Shown in pieces: positions 14,209 to 26,880 of a DNA stretch of 64,000 bases (position 1 is the stretch's first letter; every line of letters starts with the position of its first letter). Position numbers and translations under genes: made by a program. The DNA is from Suillus spraguei (taxonomy: Eukaryota; Basidiomycota; Agaricomycetes; Boletales; Suillaceae). The stretch spans positions 1 through 64,000 of the forward strand of contig JABCPU010000232.1 in NCBI GenBank assembly GCA_016800925.1, written 5' to 3'. The notes under the pieces were generated by a model. The model made no database searches and was not told the DNA's origin. It saw only the letters and a list, made by a program, of their open reading frames with translations.

Positions 14209-17200
14209 ATGAACACGCATACATCCAAGCATCAAAGACATCTACAGTCTTGTGGACAAGAACAGCCCTCGATTACACCCATCACGGTCTCTGGTCATAA
14301 TAAAGGATCACAATCATACGTAGCGCCGAAAGGTAATGAGGTACGTACATCTGCTAGCATATTCACTGCACTACACGCCACTAACTAGATTCAGGACTCT
14401 TGTGGACAACTTCAGATCTATCCGTCTAATTGTCGTACAGCTACGGCCCACTCAAAAAATACTCAACTAGCTTTTCGCAATATTCCCCCTCGATTACAGA
14501 AGCAGTATGCAGCACCGTGAGTTACACTGTTACCCCTCTTCGAAAATGTCTTTATTTTGCGTGGCATAGGGTGGGGAAGCCGAATATATGCCTTGACCAT
14601 TCCACCTTGTCGAAACAGTTGTGTAATCCTGTATCTTCCACTCCTGGACCAAAACCCGACGCAAACTCTTTCATTGTTGACTCGCCATTGTTGACTCATC
14701 CGAATCCACACCCACCTGAACTTGTGAGTCCACATTACACATGCCCAAGAACCGCAGTTTTTCATGGGCGCTAGATTTCAGACATAAAGGCCGCGCTGTC
14801 CGCTGAGGGTACCCACATTGGTGTCCGATCGAGCACCCCACAAACACAAACACCTCAACCTCACATTGATAAAGTACGATTCAATTATTCCTTTGTATGA
14901 AAAAACTCGTTAAGTATATATTGCAGACACCACCAACTGCGCCAGCACCTATGTCTCGTCATGACACCCTCCGACCTTCGGGAGTCACACCGGGTGACCA
15001 TATACGAGCACTGAATACACCAGCTGAACCCCAGCGACCCCCGGGTTTGCAGTCGCCTGTTGGCCGAGGTGTAGCATTACCTGTAGCGTCAATTCACGTC
15101 AGCCTTCCTCCACCTTCCAGGACGAATGTAAGTAGTGCCAATCTCTTTGGGCTTTTGAAAAGTTGATGTAGTCATCGATGTTGCAGAAAAGGACTCCCAA
15201 AGAAAATTGTCATCAAGCATCCAGACCTGAGATTTCAGTCACAGATCTTGAAACCGTTACAATTAAATCAGAAACCCCCAAACCTCCAAACTCACCAAAC
15301 TCTTTGAATAACGTCAAGCTGCCAGCGGTTCGTGGGAAATTACGATCGTCGAGTCCGAAACCGTCCCTCGGAGAATCGACTGCGCCATCAAATTCTGCTA
15401 TGGTATGCGTTGGTTTGTCTCTGGTGCTGACGGCTTTGTTGATTCTCTTTGCCAGCGGAATACCAGGAATTTGTCAACTTCGGGCAAGGATGAGATGTGC
15501 AGGGATTGGTACTTTAGTGTCTGTGACCGCGACATGGAGTGCCCCTATGCTCATAAAATAATACCGATCAATCGCCCTTGCACCCGTAGACGAGGTGGGG
15601 AGTGTGCTCGGCTGGAGTGTCCTTTCGTCCATAAGCGTCAGGCAAGTTCGACATTGTCATGATTTGAGCGTGATGATGACCTACTCCTCAGAGTTCCGAC
15701 AGTGATCAACCACCTGTTCGAAACGGAGACACTCGAGACATCGTGCGAGTTCCTGATGGTCCTGTGAGAGATCAGCCACTTGTTCGAACTTGCAACACTC
15801 GATATGGCATGCAAGGTTCAAATTGTTCTGTGAAAGATCGACCAGCAGTTCCAAATGGCAACACTATGCAAGGTCTCGCTAAAGATCAACCACCTGTTCC
15901 AAGTGGCAACACTCGAGATACCATGCAAGGTCCCGTTAAACTATCTGTTCCAAATGGCAACGGTCAAAACACCATGCAAGGTCCCGCTAAAGTTCAACCA
16001 CCTGTTCCTAGTGGCAACACTCGAGACAGCGTGCAAGGTCCTAACCGCCCCTCTAAAGATAAAGCACTTGTTCGAAATGGCAATACTCGAGACGGCGTGC
16101 AAGTTCTCGCTGATCCTGTTAAATATCAACTGCCTGTTCGAAACAGCAACGCTCGTGCCCAATTTCTTGACCATCCTGTGAATGATCAACCACCCAATCG
16201 AAACGACAACACTCGAGAGGGCGTCCAAGCACCTGCACCCGAGGGTTCTGTTAAGAATCAATCACCTATTCGAAACGGCGCCACTCGAGGCATACGTAAA
16301 GGTATTTTACTTGCATAGTTGGTCGAATTTAGCACACTCATTTCGGCACCCTTAGACTCAAATCAGTCTCTTTCTTCTAGCACATCCAACAGCGTACAGT
16401 CTGTTATGACGCAAATCTCACCATTTCAAGCGAAATCCCCCAGTTCACAACGACCCTCTCAGGCGGATTCGACTAATGGCACACCAGAAACTATGCGGGA
16501 TCAGACACCCAGCAATGTATGTCATTCCTTCATGCTTCATTTCTGGCACTCATCCCGTGATGTCTGATGATTACTAGCCGCGGGTTTGCTATGATTGGTT
16601 GCAAGGTCGGTGCAAGCGTCACTCTTGCCGTTTCCCGCACAAACGTTCCAATTATGTGAGTTTTATCAGCTTGGTAATACACCTAACTCTCTAACATAAA
16701 CTACTAGAACATATCGCAAACCAATACTCCGTCACCAATCCGGAATACTAGTGCCGATGACGCACCAGCGTCTAACACCTCCCTATCACAACACCCACTG
16801 CCCAGCCTGCCGTCCCCTACCACACGTCGAAACGAGGATTTTGTCATACCCGTGACAATCGCAGATCATATCACAGTGAAACTACGTAGTGGTTTTGATA
16901 TACAAGACGTGACCACTGGATTCGAAACACGGTGGGTACACCTTGGAGACGTGCCACCAAACATCAAGGAATCCCAACTCCGCTCCCTCTTAGAAGCATA
17001 TCAAGTCGATGAATTATGTATTCCGGACGGAAAGGGTGCCAAGCGGTTGACCGTCAAAGTGCAGTTTTCCACCGCAGCACAGGCTATGGAGGCTTCGATA
17101 GCCCTTCATGGACGCCAATTTCAGGGGAGAAAACTCACTGCAAAACTGCCTTTGAACACTATCGCAAGCGGTACCACAATGCTCAGAGACACTGCCGTCC

Positions 17201-18948
17201 GTATTACCTGGAGTGCACCCCAGCGGGTTGGTTACGCAGGGTACTTAACCCTTAATGAAGCCAAAGCTGCGATTGCAGCCGCTACCGGATTTGTGATGAA
17301 GGACAACGTTCTCACAGCCGCCTTATATGAGGGCTTGCCCGCAGTTGGTGTTTACAGCGTCATGTTTTCTCATCTTCCTCCAGATGCAGAGAGAAAGGAT
17401 TTGGAGCAGTTCGGCAATGCAGAGTCAATCTTGCTCGAACGCCCCAATTACGACTCACTCGAGAACGCTCGCCATGCAGTACTTCGGGCATTGCACTCAT
17501 GCGGCAATTTGTCTAATTTCGATCTTGTTCTTCCTATCTGGAACGGCACTGTTCTCGTTTGGGCAAACTTTGAGACCCATGCAGACGCCAGCAATGCCAG
17601 GGATCATCTGGATGGCCAACGTCCTCGTGCAATTGGAGGAAAAACTTACATATCCGCTCGGCACGTGCAGTCGCTCAGGTTCTCGTTACCGTTGAGCAAG
17701 TTTAAGATGCTGGAAGGAGATATTGCTAACCTTCGGTGGACATGGAGGACAAGGTTCAGCCATGACGTGACTCTTGTTGACTACCTCGCATCGCCTGATG
17801 GGCCTGTCCATATCAAGATTTCGGCCTCAAAAGCAAACAATCTTGGGATTGCCAAAGCAGAATTTGAACAGCTTCAACGTGGTGAAGTTGTGACTCTCCA
17901 AAAGAAACCCATATGGGACAGATTCTTTTCTCAGCCATCCGGTTACTTATTCCTTCGTGAACTAGAGAGCCGATATCCTGGAATTGGACTGCGAACTCGG
18001 ATGGGCAAAATCCTGCTTTTGGGCCCGATCGAACAGCGTCAGCTTGTCCGAAGAGATATTATGATGCGGTTCCAAGAATTACAGGCGCAACACTTGTGGC
18101 GCATCCCTCTATCAGGCAGGGTGGTTGGTCCATTTGTCGGCACAAAGCTTGTGACCCTCCAGAAAACCCTTGGTCCTGAGAACTGCTACGTACATCACTT
18201 CTCGGATCAGCGCAATCTTGTCGTGCGAGGCAATGAGCAGGCTTACCGCATTGCCTGTGAAGCAGTAGAGAAGGTACAAAGCCGTTATACAGACACCTCC
18301 ATGCCATCCCAACGCTCTGTCTGTCCTGTTTGCTTCACTGAAGCATCAGTCCCAACCATTCTCACCTGCGGCCATACCTGGTGCACGTCTTGCCTCGAGA
18401 GTTACCTTGTGTCTGCTGTCGAAAACAAGGCATTCCCCCTCACCTGCCTCGGCGGTGACGCCTCATGTAATGAACGCATCTCTGTCACCCTTGCCAAAAA
18501 GATCCTATCTGGTGAAGATTTTGCGTCCCTATGTGATGCATCATTCTGGTCGTACGTTCATGCCCGGACGGACGAGTTCCACCACTGCCCAACACCAGAC
18601 TGCGCTCAGGTATACCGTGTGGTTTCTGGCGGCGTAATTCTCCAATGCCCATCTTGTTTAGTTCGTATCTGTTCTGGATGCCATACAGAGGCTCATGATG
18701 GGCTCACTTGCGAAGAGCGGGACAAGGCAGAGGACAAGCTGTACTATGAATGGGCAGCCACTCATGATGTCAAAAACTGTCCTGGCTGCAAGACTCCTAT
18801 AGAGCGCAGCGAAGGTTGCAACCACATGACCTGCGCTAGATGCCAAACGCATATCTGCTGGGAATGTCTAGCGACGTTCCCGAAGGGAGATGGTATCTAC
18901 GATCACATGCGACAGCAGCATGGTAACATCGGGCTACAATTTCTGTGA
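14209..18948 (+). CDS. RBR E3 ubiquitin ligase with three CCCH zinc fingers and an RRM-like region
   Basis: A large multi-exon gene that transfers ubiquitin through a RING-between-RING module. Three CCCH fingers are visible, all with C-x7-C spacing: two in tandem near 15500-15635 (CRDWYFSVC...ECPYAH and CTRRRGGECARLECPFVH) and one near 16590-16650 (CYDWLQGRCKRHSCRFPH). Between them lies a degenerate tandem repeat (15690-16290). The final exon, about 16709-18948, holds a region like an RNA-recognition fold (TRWVHLGDVPPNIKESQLRS) and then the RBR unit. RING1 is CPVCFTEA...CGHTWCTSC from about 18319. The IBR is HCPTPDCAQVY...CPSC..CSGC. RING2 is CPGCKTPIERSEGCNHMTC, in which the Cys of GCNHM (codon 18817-18819) matches the catalytic Cys of RBR ligases. 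CCCH plus RRM suggests RNA-linked ubiquitination. The start is uncertain (14122 or 14209). Confidence 0.82.
15690..16290 (+). repeat. Degenerate in-frame tandem repeat of about 20 codons inside the RBR gene
   Basis: About nine imperfect units follow the core pattern DQPPVxNGNTRDxxQGP, coding on the plus strand between the second and third CCCH fingers. Units vary in length (about 45-75 nt) but keep reading frame, so they are translated. The repeat is hydrophilic and probably disordered, acting as a variable linker. Such arrays change copy number easily between strains. Confidence 0.75.
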
Positions 18949-19229
18949 TTACCCATTCGTTGACATATCATTTTCTCTTTTACATCTTATTTTTATGTCT
19001 GCTCTCAAGGCTTGCTTCACTTTTCATTTGTTGTACCATCTGTACACTGCGATTTGTACTTGTGTCAATAGTCTCTGGTGTTTTTTCTGTCCATGGCATT
19101 TATGGTTCTACTTATACAATGTAATAGATCTGTTGTATGTATGCTCTGATACCCTACCAATCCAACTATGAGTAAATTATTCCTCCCCTCCTCAATAATA
19201 ACTGTAGGTGACAAACTAAGTCCTATTAG
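18949..19229. other. Convergent 3' spacer
   Basis: An AT-rich spacer between the 3' ends of the RBR ligase (+) and the proline-rich gene (-). It holds the 3' UTRs; no other feature seen. Confidence 0.5.
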
Positions 19230-21153
19230 CTATATTATCATTGAATAAAAATGCACAACACTCACACTATCATACGGCTGCGCTGGAGGCCGTCCATGAT
19301 ATGGCAAACTCGCAGGTAACTCTGGCCTCTCCGCCAGATACGGCATAAAGGTACCATACTGATCCTTATATCCATCCGTCTCGTTGGGGTAATGCTGCAA
19401 CTCCGCAGGATACGCCCTGTTCTCTGGTGCATAGACGACATACAAGTTCGACGTGAGGTGATCCCCGCGTCGGTTCCAGAACCCCTTTCGTATGCGCCGC
19501 GTATAGTGCACGGGCTCTGGGGACTGAGGAGGCGGAGCGGACGCAGCTAGGTTGGGGCGCTCCATCGGCGGTGGCGGGAGAGGATTCGAGGACCGCGAAT
19601 TATTGATGTATGGCGTCAGGTGATTCGTTCTTTCGTACGAGTGGCTCCTATCCCTGCGTCGCTCGCGATGTCTCTCCCGTTCACGTTCTATCTCTCGCGT
19701 GCGGACACGATGACGCAAAGGCGATGATTCTGGTGATTCCTCGTCAGAATCTGGAGGTACAGATAAGGGATAAAAGAAGTCATCTGAGCTCGAATGGGTA
19801 GACGATGACGACATGGACTCTGGAATGGTCGATAAATGGGCTGGTGGGATTACAGGCTCTGTCCTACTCCTTGATAACGAACCAGTAGCACCAGATCTTT
19901 GCACAGAACTAATGAGGGGGCTCAATGCACTACTCATATCCTCCGTAAACGTGGATAGTGATCCAATAGAGGATGGCGAGGACGTGTTTGGGAGTGAATG
20001 ATGCCGCGAAAGGGGTTCCGGCACTGAAAGGCCACGGGAAGGTGCTGAAGCGCTCGTCTGAGGCGCTGAAGACGAGCGTGACGGATGGTCGAGAGCCTCA
20101 TCTGTATGCCTGCGTGTCCCTTGATAGTGAGTAGGAGTCCGCACGGCATTGGATGAAGATGTCGTGTGAAGGTCTGACCTAGCCATGAATGACTCTGGCT
20201 CTCTCGTGAACATAGGTGCGTGAAGAGGCTGTTGTACGCGGGTTGCCAATGACGACATGGCTGTTGATGTGAACGAAGATGAAGATGGCGGGGCTGGAAA
20301 GGGGGGCACATACTGCGGTCCGGATGATGGTGTCCGACTTGAATACATTGAACCTGTACGACCGTGTGACGATGGTGGCGGAGTTGCCGAAGAGATGGAA
20401 TGTTGGCTCAGCCCCTGTGAGCGAGAATTGAGGCTGTCTACAGAACCGTGTCTCGAGGCTGGATGACTATAAAAATAGTCTCGTACAGGTGTGCCCGTGT
20501 TTGTAGTGTTATGGCTATCCTGCGAACCTCTGTGGCGTGGCCCATAACTAGTGGGAGTCGAGTTACTACGAACACTATCCTGCGAGCTTCGACGATTGTT
20601 AAAGTCCTTTGACGGGGTAGCACGGTCTGTTCCATCTGTCGGCAACAGACTCGGGGGATTCCATATCCATGGAGTTTGTGGCGCAGTATCCCCTTGTACA
20701 TCCCTGGTAAATTCTCGATCTCGGTCTGGTCTACAATGTCCGTCAAGCCAGATCATCTCTGAAGGCCAAATCACGCACGCACCTTGCAGGAACCATATTC
20801 TCCAAACCAAGACCATTGTCGGAGAGCTGTGTCTGCCAGTAGCTCGGGCTTGGCGGACGGGGGATACGCTTGTGAGGATTAAAGTTAGCAGGGACATTCT
20901 GAGCCCACCCCATGCCAGGTGCCCAGGGAACACCGGGACCTGCGTTCATGTTATAGGCAGGGTTATACTGCCAGAAACCAGCCTTCCAATGGGGGTGGGT
21001 GTTGGCGCCAGGCGGCATAGGTGGTGGACCAGGGAAGTTTGGAGGAAGAGCAACGCCAGCTGGTGGGGGCCATGTGCCTTGCCAACCCTGTGGAATAGAA
21101 TGCTGCTGCATGAGCTGTGGGTTGGGGTGCCAGTGTCCTCCCGACTGAGCCAT
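19230..21153 (-). CDS. Uncharacterised basidiomycete protein, disordered centre with conserved ends
   Basis: Two exons on the minus strand, 21153-20783 and 20730-19230, join in phase over a 52-bp intron (20731-20782) to give about 623 residues. The N-terminus (MAQSGGHWHPNP) is Pro/Trp/Gly-rich and carries NPHKRIPRPPSPSYW and LSDNGLGLENM. The centre is a long Ser/Pro/Thr/Arg low-complexity stretch. The C-terminus holds a compact block, KGFWNRRGDHLTSNLYVVYAP, then RPELPASLPYHGRPPAQPYD. I recall both end blocks from other mushroom hypothetical proteins, without a known function. The last codons after PYDS overlap a GTGAGT, so a final short intron and a different last exon are possible. Confidence 0.7.
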
Positions 21154-22849
21154 GGGGCGCCTTTGGTGGATATGATAGTCAGTTGTGAATTCAGTTACAA
21201 GGTGAAAGGAGCGCACCAGATCTAGAGATAGACTTGTGATGAACACTTGGACCAGAAAGCGAGAAGGGGTATCGCAAAGAGGGAGTGGCCGGTTTCTACA
21301 GCTTAACTCGTTAGTGATGTTGGCCAGTCACCAGGGATCCAGTGAAGAATGAAGTAATAACGTGAATTGTACCGGGTATCACTAATTTTATATGAAGGAA
21401 CGAGGTCAACAACACTGTGGGATGTTAGCTAACACGGAGGTTAAATGAGCACTAGCACTGGCGAGCCTGCGGCAGACTGTGACACGGTGTAAGTCTTAAG
21501 ATACACTGGCACGACTCGGAAACGCCAGAGTTCGAATTTGCACAGCATCGCACCGTATATATGTAAGTATCTGTTTAAGAAGCTTCATAACTTATCTACC
21601 AATACTTTCACAACTCATGCATTGTCGTGCTTACTACAGTTTTCATAGTATATGGTAACATCAAAGGACGATGAGCCCTATACATGGAAACTTGGAAGTA
21701 AATTCACCAGCGGAAGCAATCATGTTCAATCCGGTCATAGCGGACCGGGTTTCCATACCACACTCATCGCTCCAACATCGAGATTTAAAATCATATGCAA
21801 GCTGCAGCGCTCAACGCTTATCCAAGTTACTTTGTAGCCGATCTTTGCCCAATGCCGGCACTGGTATATGGCTGTGAGCCTGTGACTCTCACCTGGGAGT
21901 AAAGCTGAACGAATCGCCGTCACTGTGCACCATCGGTGGACAATCCTTTTAGATTATTGGTCCGCAGTTCCTGGTATGGTGCCTTGTTTCGCAGATTTCT
22001 AACAAAAACAATCGATAGATGAGTTGCAAATTCCAGTGTGATAGAAGTGCACGGGCCGCTGACCCAGATTGGACCATGTGTCAACGAATCCCCATCATCT
22101 ATCGAACTCCTTCCTTCCATCTACTCACAATTCTGGTGGAAGGATGGAAGTACAAGTATTTCATGCCAGCTGTCATATCCGATGGGAACTGTAGCCCTTA
22201 CCATTTGCGAGGACAGTGGATCTGAAAGGCTTCCTCCTAATCAGTGCAGTTTAGCGTAACATCTCGACGACTGGATACCAGCTTACTCAGCTGAGCTAAT
22301 CAATATGATCCGGCATTTCCCGCTCCGCGCATTGCTCAATCCAGGCTCATACGAGGTATCGGGGACGAGCGAACAACTGGTTAGTAGGTCCTTTTTTCAC
22401 CCAACTTCTAGCAACTTCTTGATGGCCCAACAACTGAGTCCTGACAAGCATGGCTGATGAATGTTTCGCGGACCGTGGCATTTACTACCCTCGAACACCC
22501 CACCACTATATCGTTGACAATACATGTCTGCGACGTCCTGATGGCTCGGCACTCAACATTCTACTATCCAGGCCATCATATGTTGCTGGAATATGATGAT
22601 GCAACTTTAAAGCTTGAAGGAAGTCACTACTCGATCGTCTTGGTTCTTTGCATGATTGATCTAACCAGTGGACTCGAGCATTCAAACCCGATGCAGGAAA
22701 CCTTAGGCTCACTTCACTTCAAGTTCTTCCTCCACCTCTCCACTTCCTGTGAAATTGACTGTCTATACTTGCATCTCATTGGCGCAACGATCATATTCTA
22801 ATCACTAAGTACTGACGAGTAGTTACATTATCATTATTGGACGTTTCCT
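21154..22849. other. Intergenic, degenerate, no supported gene
   Basis: About 1.7 kb from the proline-rich gene promoter to the first WW-WD40 unit. Open frames at 21.65-22.26 kb and 22.46-22.80 kb are short and do not splice into a recognisable product. It probably contains decayed coding sequence. Confidence 0.4.
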
Positions 22850-23188
22850 TTCTGTCAATAAAATTACATTCTCCATGATTTGCAACCTGCCCTCGATCTG
22901 TGTAGAGCAGCACCGTATGTCGACAAACATTCGCGATGAAATTTATCTTGTGTCGACAGGTTTGCTGGAAGTTGGATTGAATCAACGAAATCTACGATAC
23001 AATAGATACGGGTGATGGCTGGGCATGATACAGGGGCATTAAAGCATATACATCGAACGATATGAACCAGGGGTAAGTAAGACCTCAAATGTGTAAGGAA
23101 AGAGACAAATTATAGAATGACCGACAGTCATCAAATTATCTCATGACTGATGCGAGGTAGAACGATGATGGCCAATGTAAAATCCACA
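22850..23188. repeat. 3' flank of duplicated WW-WD40 unit, copy A
   Basis: The sequence is similar to 29720-30023 and, more weakly, to 58870-59184. The shared order is a CAACCTGCC-type stretch, an ACATTCGCGAT block, then the pattern GGAAGTTGGA-x-TGAATCAA. It shows that the duplications carried non-coding flank as well as the gene. Confidence 0.65.
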
Positions 23189-25357
23189 TCAGTTAACTTC
23201 TCCAGTCCCACCACTTGAGTCTCGTGTTTCCACTGGCTGTTCTTGAGATCCTTCGGCAGGTTGAGCTGGTTTTGTTGAACTGTTAGTTTCATTGCCATCT
23301 GTAGGTTGCATGGCTGCAGCGGTTTCTGCATCAGTTTCAGGGGTGATACCGTATCTCTGTATTGTTTTCAGTGGGATGGAAGAGGAACGATGGCGAGCCA
23401 CTCACGTCCTCATCACGAGCAGGGGCTACAAAAACGGTCCGTCTAGAAATCCCTACAGGAAACAAGTTGAAATTCCAGTGTCGGATGTCGCGCGGTACTG
23501 CTTGAGGTGAATTTGGAGATCGCGTGCCGACACGTAGAGAACCGAACAGATTACGAAGGAGAGATGACGGACTAACAGGCGGAGCTGGTGCGTGATTTGT
23601 ATCAGTGCTAAAGCCCTGCATCAAAGTCAGGTTAGTAAGAACTAAGGAACGAAAATTTATACTGACATATTTCCGAATGCCTCTGTTGGTCCCGTACTGT
23701 CTGGGGACAGTTGGATGGGAAGCAAAGTCCTAACAACAAAAATCAGCGGATGTGGCAGAGTCATTCACAACTGAGTAGTGCACATTTCTCAGTGGAATTG
23801 GACGTCTCTAGTAAAAAGGTGAGATTGAGTATGAATGAGATGTAGGACTGGCTTGCCTTGAAATTCGCGTCGAGCTTTGCATTAGCATCATCCGTGTTCT
23901 AAACCAAAACATTCAGAAAATGGAAAAGACATTCAAAAACAATGTAAATGCGCACACCCTGTTTGAGTACTGCCTCCACGCTCCATACATAGATCTTCGC
24001 ATCTGATCCAGCACTGACGATGTATTTTCCATCAGGGGACATGACTACAGCCAAGAGTTCGTCGTCATGCAAGAGTGGATCTCCGACTTGCTGATTCGTC
24101 TTGAGGTCCCAGATGCGAACGGAGTAGTCATTTGACGTGCTAACAAGATGGCTTTCATTAGGCGACAGACAAATAGATCCGACAGTGTTGGTATGACCCT
24201 GAAGAACAACGAGCTCCTTCCCATCAATCGACCGCCATTTTCGGATGGTGTCATCTAATGACGCAGAGAAGATGTATGCGCTATCCTTGGACCAACGCAA
24301 TGACCTTACGCCGCCGTCATGGCCCTTGATCTTGATAAGCAGCTGTCCATCCGTTGACCACACGCAAATCATCTTGTCATCCCCACCACTCGTAAATTTG
24401 TCGCCCCGTGGAGAGTATCTGACAGCATTCACCCAGCCGTGTCCAGTCTCTATCGGGGTGCTATATGCCGGCCAGTATCCGAGCTCCAGCGTCGGATGGT
24501 GCCGTCTTGTGATCCACTTGCTATCTCCATGGCATTGGGAGACCAATCGAGGCACCTCACTGCGTCGTCGTGCCCCTCCCACGGATCACCAACCATACTG
24601 CCCTTCTTTATGTTCCACAGCCGTAGTCTGCCATCTGCACTTCCGCTCACGACCATTGTTTCATCTGGAGATACAGCCATAGAGCCTATCGGTGCCTCAT
24701 GACAATCCAAAGGTTTTCCTACTGGCTCTCCGTCTATTTTCCACTGCCGAATCGAACAGTCATCCGACGCGCTCAGTACATTGCAACTGGTGCACAACCA
24801 GGCAAGGCTCCATATGCAGCGGGAGTGGCCTTCGATGATACACTCTGGCATCAAACTCCCTGCTGGATGTTCTGGCGTTGGTTTCTTCCACGACGTGGAC
24901 CGAGTTTTGTGGTTGACGAAATAAGACCGACCAGCTGGTGAGATGTGCCATTCACATCTGGTAACAACGAGTTGTCCAAGTGTATCTATGTTCAGCCATG
25001 AGTTCCTCGCTCCTATTGACATATGCTTCGCTCACCTAGTCGTACTCCTGGTAAAGGACGGTTCGACGAAGACAGCATAATTGTATCGTCTTGATAAAAT
25101 GTCGTACCATCCACCAGCTTACATGATCGCCACAGCGGAGGGAGCACTTTGTTCCCGCCTGCTTCTTTATGAATAAGCCAATAGGTATTACAATACGGTC
25201 CGCTCACCTTCCCAAAGTGCATCCTGGCGGTGCTGTTCACCGTATGACGGTGGATTTTATCTTTCTCTCTCTTCAGAGGTCTCATACATGCTGATGAGCC
25301 CAGCAGCGCTTCTCTCTCCCTAGCTGATGTGCTTGACTCAGCCTCCTCGCGGGGCAT
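23189..25357 (-). pseudogene. WW-WD40 repeat gene, copy A, frameshifted
   Basis: The minus-strand gene begins at ATG 25357. Exon 1 ends near 25208. A degenerate WW-like segment follows (LPPLWRSCKLVDGTTFYQ), then a clear WW domain (CEWHISPAGRSYFVNHKT...SWKKP) and seven WD40 repeats, each with the GH...SPDG...W(D/N/S) pattern. Smaller exons encode the C-terminal block LLRNLFGSLRVGTRSP and HWNFNLFPVGISRRTV, and the stop is at 23189-23191. Compared with copies B and E, one base is missing at about 24454-24458 in the fourth WD repeat, which breaks the frame (the shift follows SSDTGR). Exon 1 is also 5 nt longer than in copy E between ATGAGACCT and TTTGGGAAG, which puts it out of phase with the WW exon. 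So it looks like a recent pseudogene unless these are sequence errors. Confidence 0.75.
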
Positions 25358-25823
25358 GACCGTGATTAAGAAAGGACGACGTAATCTACAAGCAGGTAGA
25401 TGATAAGCCTTGAGATAATGCGCAAAGCAAGAGGAGAGGAGCAGATATGGTGGAGGTGATGAACTGACCTGTTAGGCGCTTAAATATGATTGATGCTGCG
25501 GTTGCAAGGACCTTATTGAGAACACCTGTCAGTGGCAGTGAGGTTAGATGCACTTTGGTTTGTTCCATCTTACCTATTACCACTTGCTTGCGCCAAATCC
25601 ATCAGCTATCACCAACTGATATGGAGCTCATATCGAGACAACCAAACCACCGGTGGTAGTCGCATTTGGATGGGATGAAATAACCATACAAATGCAGTTA
25701 CGCCCAGTCTGTGCCTCCGAGAAGTGTGATCAAAGTAGAGATGAATACATGGTATGTATACATACAATGGTAGCATGACATCCAACGTCCAAGTCCAGTC
25801 ATCCATGGATATACAACTATCCG
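25358..25823. repeat. 5' flank of duplicated unit, copy A
   Basis: The sequence between the WW-WD40 start and the RRG7 remnant is similar to 44893-45305 and 61490-61878. Shared phrases include CAAATCCAT, GATATGGAG, CATACAAATGCAGTTAC and ACATACAATGGTAG. It is part of the duplicated segment and no gene lies in it. Confidence 0.65.
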
Positions 25824-26172
25824 AGTTAACGATCAAGGTCCTCAAGAGCGTTAACATACTCCCCAAGTGTATCCAGCGTCTAGTTCTGCGGTCTCTTGTC
25901 AGGGCACCACAACCAGGCCGCCCACCACCTGGGTCACGTCCCCATCAAACATTGAGTTCTCTGCGAAGAAGACCTTGCACACCGCTGAGAGTTTCCAGAA
26001 AGCAAAACCAACTTTCCTGAGCGCGGTTTCGATGTGTAGTTATGGGGAAACTGGCGGAGGGAGAGGGTGGTGCATGAGAAAGGGGACGCTGGATTGAGTG
26101 TGCAGGTGAGGGCCGTGGTGGTTAATTTGACTCTAAAAGACGCGCTACTGTACCCAGTTCAGACAGTAGGGT
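25824..26172 (-). pseudogene. RRG7-like remnant, copy A, C-terminal part only
   Basis: It aligns by eye to the 3' half of the RRG7-like gene at 61879-62556, sharing ACTCCCCA, CTCTTGTCA, CACCACAACC, CGCCCACCACCT and CGAAGAAGACCTTGC in the same order. Indels break the frame. Similarity stops at about 26172, so the N-terminal half with the nuclease-like motif is missing. It sits just upstream of WW-WD40 copy A, as in the intact unit. Confidence 0.65.
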
Positions 26173-26880
26173 TATAAAAATGGACCGTCTGGAGGTTCCT
26201 GCAGAAGAGAGCCCACTGCAGCTCATTATACAGGCCTGGCATTTACAGGGGATTAGTACGATGAGTATGGACATGAAGTATACAAATCTCGATTCAAATC
26301 GGAGTTTCGAGTTGAAACGATTTTCGATCCGAGTGCGGTTACTTACTACTAACGGTAATGGTCGCCAATCCCCGACCCCGGAGCTCCGTGTCTTGAGCTG
26401 CATAGTGATGAATTCCGGCACGGCTTCAAAGGTTCGTGGATAAGACATAAGTATCTTAGACGCGGGTCACACGGTATACAATCTCGCTGTCAGTTCAGTT
26501 CCATTGGCAAAAGGAAGCAGCATGAGCACGTTATTACCAATACACTTGTCCCACAGACAAAGAATGGTGAAGCTCAGAGCTGCAGGCCTTGCGACTTGAC
26601 CGAGAACCTATCAATGTACAAACCCCTTGAAGCTGCTCAGGAGTACACGAAGAAACAACCAACAGAGGCTGAGTTTGAAGTTTTGCGGTTCATAGATATC
26701 CAAGGCAGTGTAACGCCAAGGAAGCTTCACTGGCTACACAATCTACTGCAATCAAGGTAGTGAGAGGACTCAGAGGAGGGGGTTTACGCAGAGCACAAGA
26801 TAATTAGTGTTTCGAATGTGTCCAAAGGCTCGACTCACCATGGAGTAGATAGCAATGTTGCATCAACAATTTGCACAGGG
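26173..26880. other. Unassigned segment, one short coding-like frame
   Basis: There is no clear gene. A 49-codon frame at about 26612-26760 on the plus strand (MYKPLEAAQEYTKKQPTEAE...) has coding-like composition but no visible partner exon or family motif. The rest shows no repeat or RNA. Confidence 0.3.

Noticed and set aside
15690..16290. Repeat considered as a CRISPR-like array
   Set aside because: The units are imperfect, in frame and coding within a eukaryotic gene; there are no uniform spacers.
20551..21225. 224-codon plus-strand open frame
   Set aside because: It overlaps both exons of the minus-strand proline-rich gene and has no motif.
24245..24702. Plus-strand frames repeated opposite each WW-WD40 copy (also near 31160, 49119 and 60324)
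   Set aside because: They recur only because the WD40 gene is duplicated; they are antisense shadows without functional motifs.
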